Assembly (NCBI RefSeq): GCF_029814175.1
Contig: NZ_CP122312.1
Location: 62,001 to 126,000 of the forward strand
From: Halospeciosus flavus
Lineage (GTDB): Archaea; Halobacteriota; Halobacteria; Halobacteriales; Halobacteriaceae
Reading direction: 5' to 3'
DNA: 64,000 nucleotides
A program made the translations under genes and the position numbers. Positions within the stretch are counted from its first letter, which is position 1. Every line of letters begins with the position of its first letter. The notes beneath the pieces were generated by a model. That model made no database searches. It saw nothing but the letters and a program-made list of their open reading frames with translations, and was not told the DNA's origin. Shown one piece after another: positions 40,623 to 48,880 of the stretch.

Positions 40623-43600
40623 TCAGTCCCGACGGCGGGCGAGGAGCGCCGCGGCGAGCGCCGCGACCAGCGCACTGACGACGCCGAACCCGGGCGTGTC
40701 CTCCGTGGACGTGCTCGGCGTGGTGTCGGTGTCGTCGGTTCCGTCGGCCTCCTCGGTCGTCGTGTCGGCTGACTGCGTCGTCGTCGTCTGAGACTGCTGG
40801 ACCTGGCTGTCGGGGTCGTCGACCGCGAGCGCGAACGTCGAGAGGTGGCCGAGTTCGACGCGGTAGTGGTGCTCGCCGCCGGACTGCCCGACGTAGGTCG
40901 CGTTCAGCCGGTTCCACTCGCCGTCACCGAAGCGGTAGACACCGACGCGGTCGGAGGTGGTGACGTCGTCGGCATCGACTGCGAAGGTGAGCGTCGCCGT
41001 GCGAATCTGTGAGTCGTTCACCTCGTGGCCGACCTCGAAGTAGGTGAGTGCGTCAACGCTCTCGTTCGCGACCGGTTCGCCGGTCGGCGAGGTGGCGTTC
41101 GTCGAGACGGTCACGTTCGGTTCGCCGCTGAAGTTCGCCGAGACGTTCACCGCTTCGAGGGCCGCGCCGGTCCGGTTCTCGACCGGCGTCGTCGGCGTGG
41201 AGAGGTTGACCGGCGTGACGTTCACCGGCGTCGTGGCGTTGATCGGCGAGACCGTCGTGTCGTTCGTGGTCGACGTCACGTTGGTCAGCGGCGCCGTCGT
41301 GTCGTCCTCGACGATAGTCTCGGTCTCGTCACCGTCGGTCGGTGCGACGACGGTCACGTCGGCCATCGTCGGTTCGGCGTCACTGTCGCCGTCGCTGTCG
41401 AAGGCGGCGGCGCCGACTGGCAGCGTCTCGCCGGCCGCGTCGTCGGCGTAGCGGACGGACGCCGTGACGGAGACGGTCACGTCGACGAGGCCGCCGCCGT
41501 CACCCGTCTCGAGCGGTACGCGGACGGTGTCGACGGCCGTGTCGGCGTCCGACCCCTCGACGACCGTCGCGTTCGGCGCGGCCGTCCAGAGCGTAGTGGA
41601 GTTGTTCGCCGAGGCGTTCGTCGCGACGACCGTCGCGTTCTGGACCGTCACCGTGCCGCCGGTCGCGTCGGGGAGGCGGACAGTGACGACGTCGGTCCCA
41701 CCGTCGCGGGAGAAGTCCGCGACGTCGACCGTCACCGACTGTGTGACCTGCTGGCCGGCGACGACCTGCGAGGGCACACTCGTGACGTTCACCACGTCGA
41801 CCGGGACGGTGTTCACGAGGAGGCTATCGCGGTGGTCGTTCGGGACGCGGTCGCCGTCGGGTGCGGCGGCGACGTCGAGGTCGGCGACGAACTTACCCTC
41901 CTCGTGTTCGGAGACGTTCGCCCGGTAGACGTGTTCGCCGGCGTCGGTCTCCGTGAAGTCGTTACGGGTGAGCGTGCCGGTCTCGGCACCGGAGAGGTTC
42001 ACTTCGAGCGGCGACAGTGCCTCGGTGGCGTTCACGACGAGGTCGACGTCCTGTGCGTTCGGCCCGCCGACGCGGACGAGCGTGAAGTTCGTGATGTGCG
42101 GCGGGTGGTCGACGACGGTGACGGTCGTGAACTGCTCGGGACCGTCCTCGTCGCCGTCGGAGTCGAACGCGTGCGCGTGGAACGGGTACGTCGCGTTCTC
42201 GACGTCGGGCGTCGTCACGTTCAGTTGGATCGAGACGGTCACGTCGGTCGTCCCGCCGTCGTCGCCCGTGTCGAGTGAGACGACGGTGCAGTCGTTGTCG
42301 GCGTCGCCGTCACACTGCTTCGCGGTGGCGCTCGCGACGGTGGCGGAACCGTTCTCCACGGACGCGCCCGCGAGCGTGTAGTCCGCGGCGAAGGAGTCGT
42401 TCACGTGGACGTGCACCTCGTCGGTGCCGCCGTCCTCGCTGAAGTTCGCGACCTGCACCGAGACGTTCAGCGTCGTCGACTCGTTGGCCGAGACGGGGTC
42501 CGGCGTGACGTTCCCGCCGATAACCTCGACAGGAACGGTGTTCACCGTCGCGTTGTCGGCGTAGTCGTCGGTCGTGTCGCCGTCCGCGTCCGCGGCGTGG
42601 GTGAGGTTCGCCCAGAAGTGACCGTCCTCGCCGGACGAAACGTCCCCGCGATAGCGGTAGCCGTCGGAGAGACGCGTCTCGTTCAGGTCGTCCAGGGTGA
42701 GCGTCCCGTTCGCGCTCCCGCCGAGGTCGACCGTCGCCTCGGCGAGTTCCTTCGTGACGTTGAACGCCACGTCGACGTCCTGACTCGTCGTGTCGTTGCC
42801 GACGACGAAGACCGAGTAGTTCGTGATCTGCGGGACGGTGTCGTTCACGTGGACCGACGTGACGTTCGTCTCGGTGTCCTCGTCGCCGTCGGAGTCGAGC
42901 GCCGTCGCGTCGACCGCGTAGGTCGTCCCCTCACTCCCAAGCGGGTAGTGGGCGGTGACGTTCAGCGAGACAGTCACGTCGACGAGACCGCCGCCGTCGC
43001 CCGTGTCGAGGTCGACTTCCGCGGTCGTCGCGGTGCCGTCGCCGTCCGCGTCGACGATCGAGGCGTTCGTGACGGACGCGTTCGCGGCGGTGACGTTCCC
43101 GAGCGTGACGTCGAGCGATTCGTCGAACCCGACCCGGAGCGTGTCCGTCCCTCCGTCCGTCGAGTAGTCCTCGACGTCGACGGTGACGGTGTGCTCGACC
43201 GTCGTGTTGTCGTCGGCGACGGTGTCGTTGGTGATGGTGCCGTTCACCACGTCGACGCCGACCGTGTTCACGGTGAGCGTGTCCTCGTCGTCCTCGTAGG
43301 CACGGTCACCCTGCGTGTCGGTCGCCGAGGCGAGTTCGGCGTGGTAGGTCCCATCTTCACCCGAGGAGACGTTCGCGGTGTAGTTGTAGGCGTCCGTACT
43401 GGAGGAGACGAGCGTGAGGTCGTCGAGCGAGAGCGACCCGCCGGCGTCGCCGGTCAGGTCGACGGAGACGGAGTCGAGTTGGTCGCTGGTGACGAACGAG
43501 AGGTTCACGTTCTGACTCGTGTTCCCGCCGACCGTGTGGAGCGTGAAGTTGGAGACGGTGAGACCGCTGTCGCCGACGGTGACCGACGTGACGTTCGACT

Positions 43601-44822
43601 CGATGTCCTCGTCGCCGTCGGAGTCGAGCGCCGTCACGTCGACCGGGAGCGTCCGGCCCTCGGCGGTACCCGGATAGTGGGCCGTGACGTTCAGCGAGAC
43701 GGTCACGTCGGTCGTCCCGCCGCCGTCGCCCGTGTCGAGGTCGACGGCGACGGTCTCCTCGTCCGCGTCGGCGAGCGACGCGTTCGTCACGGTCGCGTTC
43801 GCGGCGGTGACGTTCCCGAGCGAGACGTCGGTGACGTTCGCGAAGTCGACGCGGACCGTGTCGGTCCCGCCGTCCATCGTGAAGTCGTCGACCGAGACGG
43901 TGAGGTCGTGGTCGACCGTGCTGTTGGGTGTGACGTTCGCGGGGGAGATGGACCCGTTCACGACGTCGACCGGGACCGTGTCGACCCACAGTTCGTCATC
44001 GGGGGTTTCGGAGATGGCGTTCCCCTCCGTGTCGACGGCGTCGGTGACGGTAGCCGTGTAGTGACCGTCTTCGCCGCTCGTGATGTTCGCGCGGTAGACG
44101 TAGGTGTCACCGGACTGGACCAGGGTGAAGTCGGACTTCGAGAGCGTCTCCTGGTGGTCGTCGCCGATCTCGACCGAGAAGGAGCCGAGTTCCTCGTTGG
44201 CGGTGACATTCACGTCGACGTCCTGAGAGGAGTTACCGCCCGTGGTGAAGAGGTTCACGCCGACGTTCGGCGGCGTGTCGTCGGTGACCTCGTAGATCGC
44301 CTTCACCGGATTCGACGAACTGGCGTAGTTGACGTCGATACTCGCCGTGTAGTTTCCGGGTTGGCTCGGGTTCTCGACGTCCCCGTACTTGACTGACCAC
44401 GTCTGGCCGCCGGTGAGCGTCTTGCTCCCACCGACGTCGATGACGAGCGTGTGTCCGCCGTTCTCGACCGAGACGTCCTTGACCGAGTAGGACGCGTCGT
44501 AGTCGGCGTCGTCGTCGCTCGCGCTGTCGACCTTGACGTAGTGGACGTCCTCCGGGTCCACGGCACTAACGTTGGCACCGTCGTCGCCAGCGGTGTAGTC
44601 GATACGGATGTCCTCGATGGAGTTGCCGTCCTCGGCGGAGTCGGTCCCGTCCGGACTGAACGTCACCGTGTGGTTGACGACGTCGCCTGAGTCAGTGGGC
44701 GACGACGAGATGGTCGCATTGTCGACGGCCGCGACGGTGCCGACGAAGGCCGTCCCGAAGGAGAGCGTACTGACGAGCAGGACGGCAACCATCGCGAGCG
44801 CGCGCCCTCGCCGGCCGCTCAC
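40623..44822 (-). CDS. Large PGF-CTERM surface protein with 240-residue repeats
   Basis: About 1399 residues from GTG 44822 (MSGRRGRALAMVAVLLVSTLSFG); ATG 44792 is a shorter alternative. N-terminal signal peptide with RRGR then a hydrophobic core ending at AVDN. The C-terminus PGFG-hydrophobic-RRRD is the PGF-CTERM archaeosortase signal, preceded by a Thr/Glu/Asp stalk. Between are about four copies of a roughly 240-residue unit, each marked by VNTVPVDVVNG-type starts near 43980, 43265, 42540 and 41815. Many N-x-T/S sites suggest N-glycosylation. Likely an S-layer-like or adhesive protein processed by archaeosortase ArtA. Further open frame above 44822 is probably leader. Confidence 0.85.
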   Translation of the reverse strand: MSGRRGRALAMVAVLLVSTLSFGTAFVGTVAAVDNATISSSPTDSGDVVNHTVTFSPDGTDSAEDGNSIEDIRIDYTAGDDGANVSAVDPEDVHYVKVDSASDDDADYDASYSVKDVSVENGGHTLVIDVGGSKTLTGGQTWSVKYGDVENPSQPGNYTASIDVNYASSSNPVKAIYEVTDDTPPNVGVNLFTTGGNSSQDVDVNVTANEELGSFSVEIGDDHQETLSKSDFTLVQSGDTYVYRANITSGEDGHYTATVTDAVDTEGNAISETPDDELWVDTVPVDVVNGSISPANVTPNSTVDHDLTVSVDDFTMDGGTDTVRVDFANVTDVSLGNVTAANATVTNASLADADEETVAVDLDTGDGGGTTDVTVSLNVTAHYPGTAEGRTLPVDVTALDSDGDEDIESNVTSVTVGDSGLTVSNFTLHTVGGNTSQNVNLSFVTSDQLDSVSVDLTGDAGGSLSLDDLTLVSSSTDAYNYTANVSSGEDGTYHAELASATDTQGDRAYEDDEDTLTVNTVGVDVVNGTITNDTVADDNTTVEHTVTVDVEDYSTDGGTDTLRVGFDESLDVTLGNVTAANASVTNASIVDADGDGTATTAEVDLDTGDGGGLVDVTVSLNVTAHYPLGSEGTTYAVDATALDSDGDEDTETNVTSVHVNDTVPQITNYSVFVVGNDTTSQDVDVAFNVTKELAEATVDLGGSANGTLTLDDLNETRLSDGYRYRGDVSSGEDGHFWANLTHAADADGDTTDDYADNATVNTVPVEVIGGNVTPDPVSANESTTLNVSVQVANFSEDGGTDEVHVHVNDSFAADYTLAGASVENGSATVASATAKQCDGDADNDCTVVSLDTGDDGGTTDVTVSIQLNVTTPDVENATYPFHAHAFDSDGDEDGPEQFTTVTVVDHPPHITNFTLVRVGGPNAQDVDLVVNATEALSPLEVNLSGAETGTLTRNDFTETDAGEHVYRANVSEHEEGKFVADLDVAAAPDGDRVPNDHRDSLLVNTVPVDVVNVTSVPSQVVAGQQVTQSVTVDVADFSRDGGTDVVTVRLPDATGGTVTVQNATVVATNASANNSTTLWTAAPNATVVEGSDADTAVDTVRVPLETGDGGGLVDVTVSVTASVRYADDAAGETLPVGAAAFDSDGDSDAEPTMADVTVVAPTDGDETETIVEDDTTAPLTNVTSTTNDTTVSPINATTPVNVTPVNLSTPTTPVENRTGAALEAVNVSANFSGEPNVTVSTNATSPTGEPVANESVDALTYFEVGHEVNDSQIRTATLTFAVDADDVTTSDRVGVYRFGDGEWNRLNATYVGQSGGEHHYRVELGHLSTFALAVDDPDSQVQQSQTTTTQSADTTTEEADGTDDTDTTPSTSTEDTPGFGVVSALVAALAAALLARRRD

Positions 44823-45030
44823 GGGGAGCCACCCCCGCTCGAAACAGTCGTCGTACCGTACTGTGCTGGCACGGCTGTCCACCTCGACCTGGGGGAAGAC
44901 ATGAGTACACTCGAACTGGGGCCCGAAGTCGGTTGAAAACTGTGGCCACGCGGACGTGGAAACGAACGTGAACGCGGACGAGGTGGCCACAATATATTTC
45001 AACCGGAAGGAGTGGAAGCGAAGCCCCGAC
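44823..45030. other. Long upstream leader of the surface protein gene
   Basis: About 200 bp before the repeats. A TATA-like AT tract (acaatatatttcaac, about 44991-45005) lies 150 nt upstream of GTG 44822, so the mRNA may have a leader of about 140 nt, as surface-layer mRNAs sometimes do. No other feature seen. Confidence 0.4.
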
Positions 45031-45322
45031 ACCACCGTTCAAGTGTTCTACAGTGGGAATCGTGGACGTCGACGCTACGAGTGAGACAACCCCACCACCG
45101 TTCGAGTGTTCTTCGACCGACGGACCGCGGGGGAGACCACCGTACGAGTGTTCCTTACCGCGAAAGAGGGCGTATCGCGTCTTCGAATATTACCGCTTCG
45201 ACACCACCCTGCGAGTGTTCTCGTAGTGCGGCGCCGCGTCGAGGGGACCACCGTGCAAGTGTTCTGTCGGTCGTAACGTTCGAGGTGAGAAGTCCGACAC
45301 GGGGACCACCGTGCGAGTGTTC
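45031..45322 (+). repeat. ORB-like repeats, cluster 1 (six direct copies)
   Basis: Six 18-bp copies in one orientation at 45031, 45094, 45136, 45203, 45247 and 45305. They follow ACCACC[G/C]T[G/T/A]C[A/G]AGTGTTC. Spacing is 42 to 67 bp, not strictly periodic. They lie just downstream of the orc1 gene's 3' end. No coding potential is believable here, although a frame is open on the plus strand. Confidence 0.8.
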
Positions 45323-45429
45323 CGGGCCGTCGGCATTCGGCAGAGTGCGAGTGGACGACCGATGGACGACTGCCCGAAACTGGTGGACGTTCAGTGCGTG
45401 TCACCGGCCCGCGACACGGCGCCGCGACC

Positions 45430-46758
45430 TCACCCGAACTTGAACAGGTCGCGCTGTTCGGGGTCGGTACCGTCGGGGGCCTGGTAGGAGGTCGCCTGCC
45501 CCTTCTGGTAGTGTTCGAGGATGTCGTAGACGTTGCTCGGGAGCACCTTCGAGAGGCGGTCTTCCTGCTCGCAGGCGCGGATGATGTCCTCGGGGTCGTC
45601 GGTCACTTCGTAGATGTAGGTCCGACCGCCCTTCCGGCCGAGGTTGCGCTCGGTCGAGCGAGCGAGTCCGAGCATACAGAGTTGGTCGAGGAACTCGTAG
45701 AACTTCCGTTCCGAGACCTCGTCGGCGCCGATGGTCGCCGCGAGTTTCGTGTAGAGGTTGTAGATGTGCTTCGTCCGCGCCTCCTTCTGCGGTTCGATGA
45801 CCATGAGCGTCGCCGAGATGTAGGAGAGCCCCTGCTGGATGGAGAGTTTGTCCTCGAAGTAGTCGAGGATCTCGTCGGTCTCGATGTTCTCCGTGGCCTT
45901 CCGGACGTTCGCCTCGGTGACCGTCGCCGACCCCTCCATCCGGGCGTACTCGCCGGCCTTCTCCAGGATGCGGAGCCCCTGTCGGACGTCGCCGCGTTCT
46001 TGGGCCGCGAACGCGGCCGCGAGCGGGACGACCTCCTCCTCCAAGACGCCGTCCTCGAAGGAGAGGTCCGCGTAGTAGGTGAGGATGTCGCGGAGCTGGT
46101 TGGCGTCGTAGGGGCCGAACTCGATCTCGCGCTCGCCGAGGGTCGACTTCACCTTCGGTTCGAGCGTGTCGACGAACTTCAGGTCGTTCGAGATACCGAT
46201 GAGTCCGACCTTCGCGTCGTCGATGGGCGTGTCCTCGTTCGCCTCCGCGCGCGGGAGGTCGTAGAGGAAGTCGTTGCGCGCGTCCGGCGGGATGTTGTCG
46301 ATCTCGTCGAGGATGAGGAGGACGTTGCCGCCCATCGATTCGATCTCCTCGTAGAGGAACTGGAAGACCCGGTCCGTACTGTGGCCGCTCTGGGCGATCT
46401 GTTCTTCCTCCGAGCGGAGGTCGTTGACGATGGCCGTGACGAGGCGGTAAGCCGTCTTGTAGTGGCGACAGTTGATGGGACCGACGATGCTGAGGGGGAC
46501 GTCGCGTTTGCGTGCCTCCTCCTCGAGTTTCTCGCGCATCCACTTCGTGACGGCCGTCTTCCCGACGCCGGTCGGCCCGTAGACGAACACGTTGTTCGGC
46601 TCGTGGCCCTCGACGATGTCCTGGAGGGAGTTCGTGTAGAGTTTGATCTCCTCGTCCCGGTGCATGATCTCCTCGGGCTCGTAGGCGTCTTTCTTGAGGG
46701 GCTGCTTCCAGGCGAAGATCTTGTCCTCCTCCTGGAAGGGGTTCTCGTCCTGTTTCAT
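45430..46758 (-). CDS. orc1: Orc1/Cdc6 replication initiator
   Basis: Archaeal initiator of 442 residues. The AAA+ ATPase has Walker A FVYGPTGVGKTA near 58-68, Walker B LLILDEIDN near 145, and sensor-like GISND near 186. The C-terminal winged helix (about 330-430) contains SERKFYEFLDQLCMLGLARSTERNLGRKGGRTYIYEVTDD, the DNA-contact wing. A TATA box (46795-46803) lies just next to an ORB-like copy (46811), which suggests autoregulation. It is the expected reader of the nearby repeats. Confidence 0.96.
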   Translation of the reverse strand: MKQDENPFQEEDKIFAWKQPLKKDAYEPEEIMHRDEEIKLYTNSLQDIVEGHEPNNVFVYGPTGVGKTAVTKWMREKLEEEARKRDVPLSIVGPINCRHYKTAYRLVTAIVNDLRSEEEQIAQSGHSTDRVFQFLYEEIESMGGNVLLILDEIDNIPPDARNDFLYDLPRAEANEDTPIDDAKVGLIGISNDLKFVDTLEPKVKSTLGEREIEFGPYDANQLRDILTYYADLSFEDGVLEEEVVPLAAAFAAQERGDVRQGLRILEKAGEYARMEGSATVTEANVRKATENIETDEILDYFEDKLSIQQGLSYISATLMVIEPQKEARTKHIYNLYTKLAATIGADEVSERKFYEFLDQLCMLGLARSTERNLGRKGGRTYIYEVTDDPEDIIRACEQEDRLSKVLPSNVYDILEHYQKGQATSYQAPDGTDPEQRDLFKFG

Positions 46759-46794
46759 GGCCGGGTCGTTGTGTTAGAACGGGACACTCCCAGC

Positions 46795-46803
46795 GCTATA
46801 AAC
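46795..46803 (-). promoter_or_regulatory. TATA box of orc1
   Basis: gctataaac (plus reading) is centred about 41 nt upstream of ATG 46758, implying a leader of about 14 nt. The repeat copy at 46811-46828 abuts it. Confidence 0.5.
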
Positions 46804-46810
46804 CTTACCA

Positions 46811-46880
46811 ACCACCCTGCAAGTGTTTCGAGTGTTCCGGGTCGCTTAAAAAACACACACCCACCACTCTGCAAGTGTTC
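46811..46880 (+). repeat. ORB-like repeats, cluster 2
   Basis: Two copies: ACCACCCTGCAAGTGTTT at 46811-46828 (last base variant, followed by an extra cgagtgttc) and ACCACTCTGCAAGTGTTC at 46863-46880. The second is an exact inverse of the copy at 47382-47399. They lie immediately upstream of the orc1 promoter. Confidence 0.8.
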
Positions 46881-46882
46881 TG
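46846..46882 (+). repeat. Left arm of a perfect 37-bp inverted repeat
   Basis: Begins TTAAAAAACACACACCCACC and ends TCTGCAAGTGTTCTG. The complement occurs base for base at 47380-47416. The arm contains one ORB-like copy plus an A-run and an AC-repeat. Arms are separated by 497 bp that include the AT-rich segment. Confidence 0.85.
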
Positions 46883-47379
46883 GGTCGTCGAGAGGGGGTG
46901 GGGGCGGTTGGAGTGGTCGGAAGGAGGACCGAGGGACGAGAGGTCGAGAGATTGAGAAACGAGACGAGGTCTTCGACGGCGAGAACGGCTGGTGGACGTC
47001 GAAGAAGAGTCCGCCGACGGGAGCGGGTCGACGCCGTCCGTCGCAGCGGCCCGATGGCCGATGGGAGCGGACGAGAGGTGACAGGAGACGATGAGACGAG
47101 AGAAGGTGAGAGAGGACGAGACGAACCACCGAGAACACACTCAGGACGTCCTGTTGTACTACACTATCGTCTACTCCACCTACTACACTACTACTTACTA
47201 CGTTACTCTAGTACTAGTCTAGATAGAGAGTATAACTTTTTGGGTTCAGGAAAAATTGGTGTCGGCGAACCGTCGATAAACCGTCTATTCTCCCAGATCT
47301 CTCGTATAATCTCTCTTCTCTGCCATGTCTTCATATACTCTCCATTCTCGTGGCACTCGCACCTTCCCGTCTCTCGCCG
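46883..47379. other. AT-rich candidate unwinding region of the origin
   Basis: A GC-rich purine stretch (to about 47130) gives way to a run of tac/tact repeats (ctactccacctactacactactacttacta, about 47160-47215) and an AT-rich core at 47215-47350 (agagtataactttttggg). No believable gene. This is the least GC-rich non-mobile DNA of the window, and its place between inverted repeats fits a duplex unwinding element. Confidence 0.55.
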
Positions 47380-47416
47380 CAGAACACTTGCAGAGTGGTG
47401 GGTGTGTGTTTTTTAA
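47380..47416 (-). repeat. Right arm of the 37-bp inverted repeat
   Basis: Exact inverse of 46846-46882, beginning CAGAACACTTGCAGAGTGG and ending TGTGTTTTTTAA. Confidence 0.85.
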
Positions 47417-47616
47417 ACGATTGTTCCCACCCACCCTGCATCTGTTTCGAGTGTTCTCTCGCGTGGCGTCTCGGCCACGTCGACCAATCTCGAAGGTGTC
47501 GGTCGTCGCTTGGTCTCGAACGCGACTCGAACACTTGCAAGGTGGTGTCGACACCACCACCCTGCGAGTGTTCCGGGCGGTCGCGTCGACGTTGGCACAC
47601 CACCCTGCAAGTGTTC
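47382..47616. repeat. ORB-like repeats, cluster 3 (both orientations)
   Basis: Copies at 47382-47399 (minus), about 47430-47447 (degenerate, plus), 47529-47546 (minus), 47556-47573 (plus) and 47599-47616 (plus). The pair at 47529 and 47556 faces head to head around gtcgac. Consensus ACCACCCTGCAAGTGTTC. Confidence 0.8.
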
Positions 47617-47705
47617 TACCGCCGGTTCGAGATCGCGCCGTCAGTTCTAGAAGAGTCGTCTCGTCGGTCGATCTCACCGTTCGACGGCGGCTACCGTGAG
47701 GAGAT

Positions 47706-47810
47706 CTAGCCGCAAGCCGACCAGCCGCAGTCGAGACACGTCGGACAGCCGCCGACCTGCTGTACGTTTCCGGAGCCACACTCCCGACACGAGTCTGCGA
47801 AGCCTGCCAT
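47706..47810 (-). CDS. 34-residue zinc-ribbon microprotein
   Basis: ATG 47810 to TAG 47706, MAGFADSCRECGSGNVQQVG then GCPTCLDCGWSACG. Six cysteines in CREC...CPTCLDCGWSAC spacing form a plausible zinc site. An open frame continues upstream but loses host-like character. Its last 15 residues resemble the C-terminal CxxCxxCG tails of ribonucleotide reductases and other redox zinc tails, by general resemblance only. Lies between the origin and msrA. Confidence 0.6.
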   Translation of the reverse strand: MAGFADSCRECGSGNVQQVGGCPTCLDCGWSACG

Positions 47811-47939
47811 GTGTCCGCTCGCTTCGGCGTGCGTCGGCAAGAGCGTTGCGGGGACGACTGCCGGCGTGCGTCGGGGTCGCCCGCCGAACAGGAACGTCCG
47901 TCCCACCGCCCTCGCGTTCGGTGCTCGACTTCCGCCGCC

Positions 47940-48485
47940 TCAGCCTTCGACCTTCGCCTCGAACTTCTCACGGACTTTCTTGACCTTCGGCGCGGCGTGC
48001 ATCTGACAGTAGGCGTCCTCGGGGTTCTTCTCGAAGTAGTTCTGGTGGTACTCCTCGGCCTCGTAGAACGTCTCGAGTGGCTCGATCTCGGTGACGATCT
48101 CGTCGTCGTAGACGTCCTCCTCTTCGAGAGTCTCGACGTACGCCTCGGCCTTCTCCCGCTGCTCGTCGTCGTGGTAGAAGATCGCCGAGCGGTACTGCTC
48201 GCCGACGTCCGGCCCTTGTCGGTTCAGCTGTGTCGGGTCGTGGATCGTGAAGAACACTTCGAGGAGGTCCTCGTAGGTGATCACGTCGGGGTCGTAAGTG
48301 AGTTGGACGACCTCCGCGTGACCGGTCTCACCGGTGCAGACCGCCTCGTAGGTCGGCTCCTCGACGCGGCCCCCGGCGTACCCGGAGGTCACGTCGACGA
48401 CGCCCTCGACGGTCTCGAACGCCGCTTCGACACACCAGAAGCACCCGCCGCCGAACGTCGCACGCTCGTAGTCGTTCTCGTCCAT
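47940..48485 (-). CDS. msrA: Peptide-methionine (S)-S-oxide reductase MsrA
   Basis: Repairs methionine-S-sulfoxide in oxidised proteins; 181 residues from ATG 48485. The catalytic Cys is in ATFGGGCFWCVEAAF near residue 15. VTSGYAGG and GHAEVVQL with the Glu/Asp pocket are conserved, as are DPTQLNRQGPDVGEQYRS and HQNYFEKNP. ttaagggt 27 nt upstream fits a leaderless promoter. The longer frame upstream runs through non-coding repeats. Confidence 0.95.
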   Translation of the reverse strand: MDENDYERATFGGGCFWCVEAAFETVEGVVDVTSGYAGGRVEEPTYEAVCTGETGHAEVVQLTYDPDVITYEDLLEVFFTIHDPTQLNRQGPDVGEQYRSAIFYHDDEQREKAEAYVETLEEEDVYDDEIVTEIEPLETFYEAEEYHQNYFEKNPEDAYCQMHAAPKVKKVREKFEAKVEG

Positions 48486-48600
48486 ACACGTTCTTTTGGA
48501 CTGCCAGGCGTTAAGGGTCCCGGATACGTGACCACAACTAGTAAGTAAAGTGCCATTAGGTACTATCGAATATCTGTCTGTCAATTTCTCGTCTCCTTCT

Positions 48601-48720
48601 ATATCTCTACTATCGTCTCGATAACTCGATAACTCGCGGAGTAACTCGAATATAGTGCGAACAACTCGAATATACGTACCGATAACTGAGATATAGGGCA
48701 GATAACTCACTTATCGGATT
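48601..48720 (+). repeat. Tandem array of about 20-bp units, copy B
   Basis: Six units with cores starting at about 48601, 48621, 48641, 48661, 48682 and 48702: ATAACTCG, GTAACTCGAATATA, ACAACTCGAATATA, ATAACTGAGATATA and ATAACTCACTTATC. The unit at 48682 (ATAACTGAGATATAGGGCAG) matches the best unit of array A (16696-16715) in about 16 of 20 positions. Array B lies upstream of both msrA and rdfA. Confidence 0.65.
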
Positions 48721-48847
48721 TCGATACTCCTCTCTACTATCTAGTAGGTGGGATACTTTGAATACGTATCTTTCCGTGTTCGATTCGGTGACGACCCCGA
48801 CGCACGGTCGCGTACTCTTTACGTCACTAACCGCGTAAAATTAGGAA

Positions 48848-48856
48848 CGCTTATGG
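48848..48856 (+). promoter_or_regulatory. TATA box for rdfA
   Basis: cgcttatgg is centred about 29 nt upstream of ATG 48881, favouring that start over GTG 48875. Confidence 0.4.
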
Positions 48857-48880
48857 TCCTCGGTCGGGTACGAAGTGACG

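Larger units (their letters stand above)
45031..47616. other. Probable replication origin region with its Orc1/Cdc6 gene
   Basis: The orc1 gene is flanked on both sides by 13 copies of one 18-bp element, and an AT-rich segment (about 47150-47350) lies among the right-hand copies. The perfect 37-bp inverted repeat brackets this segment. In haloarchaea, origins are commonly adjacent to an orc gene and consist of ORBs around an AT-rich unwinding element. Origin function has to be inferred; the element is unlike the widespread ORB consensus I know, so a lineage-specific ORB is likely. Confidence 0.7.
48486..48880. other. AT-rich intergenic region between msrA and rdfA
   Basis: About 395 bp, strikingly AT-rich for this genome (atctatctc, tatcgtctcgataact). 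It holds the msrA promoter at left, the 20-bp array at 48601-48720, and the rdfA TATA box at right. No gene seen. Confidence 0.6.

Noticed and set aside
40623..45035. Starting the surface protein at 45035 (1470 residues)
   Set aside because: The extra residues lie upstream of a likely TATA box and lack signal-peptide character; the signal peptide begins near 44822.
45031..45322. CRISPR array
   Set aside because: Repeats of 18 bp with irregular 24-49 bp gaps, both orientations nearby, no cas genes; better explained as initiator boxes.
45012..45443. A 143-residue plus-strand frame over the first ORB cluster
   Set aside because: The apparent repeat peptide (HHRSSV-type) only reflects the 18-bp DNA repeats; no promoter or family support.
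46898..47416. A 172-residue frame across the origin's AT-rich region
   Set aside because: Crosses the inverted repeat and AT-rich DNA, with abrupt composition changes; not gene-like.
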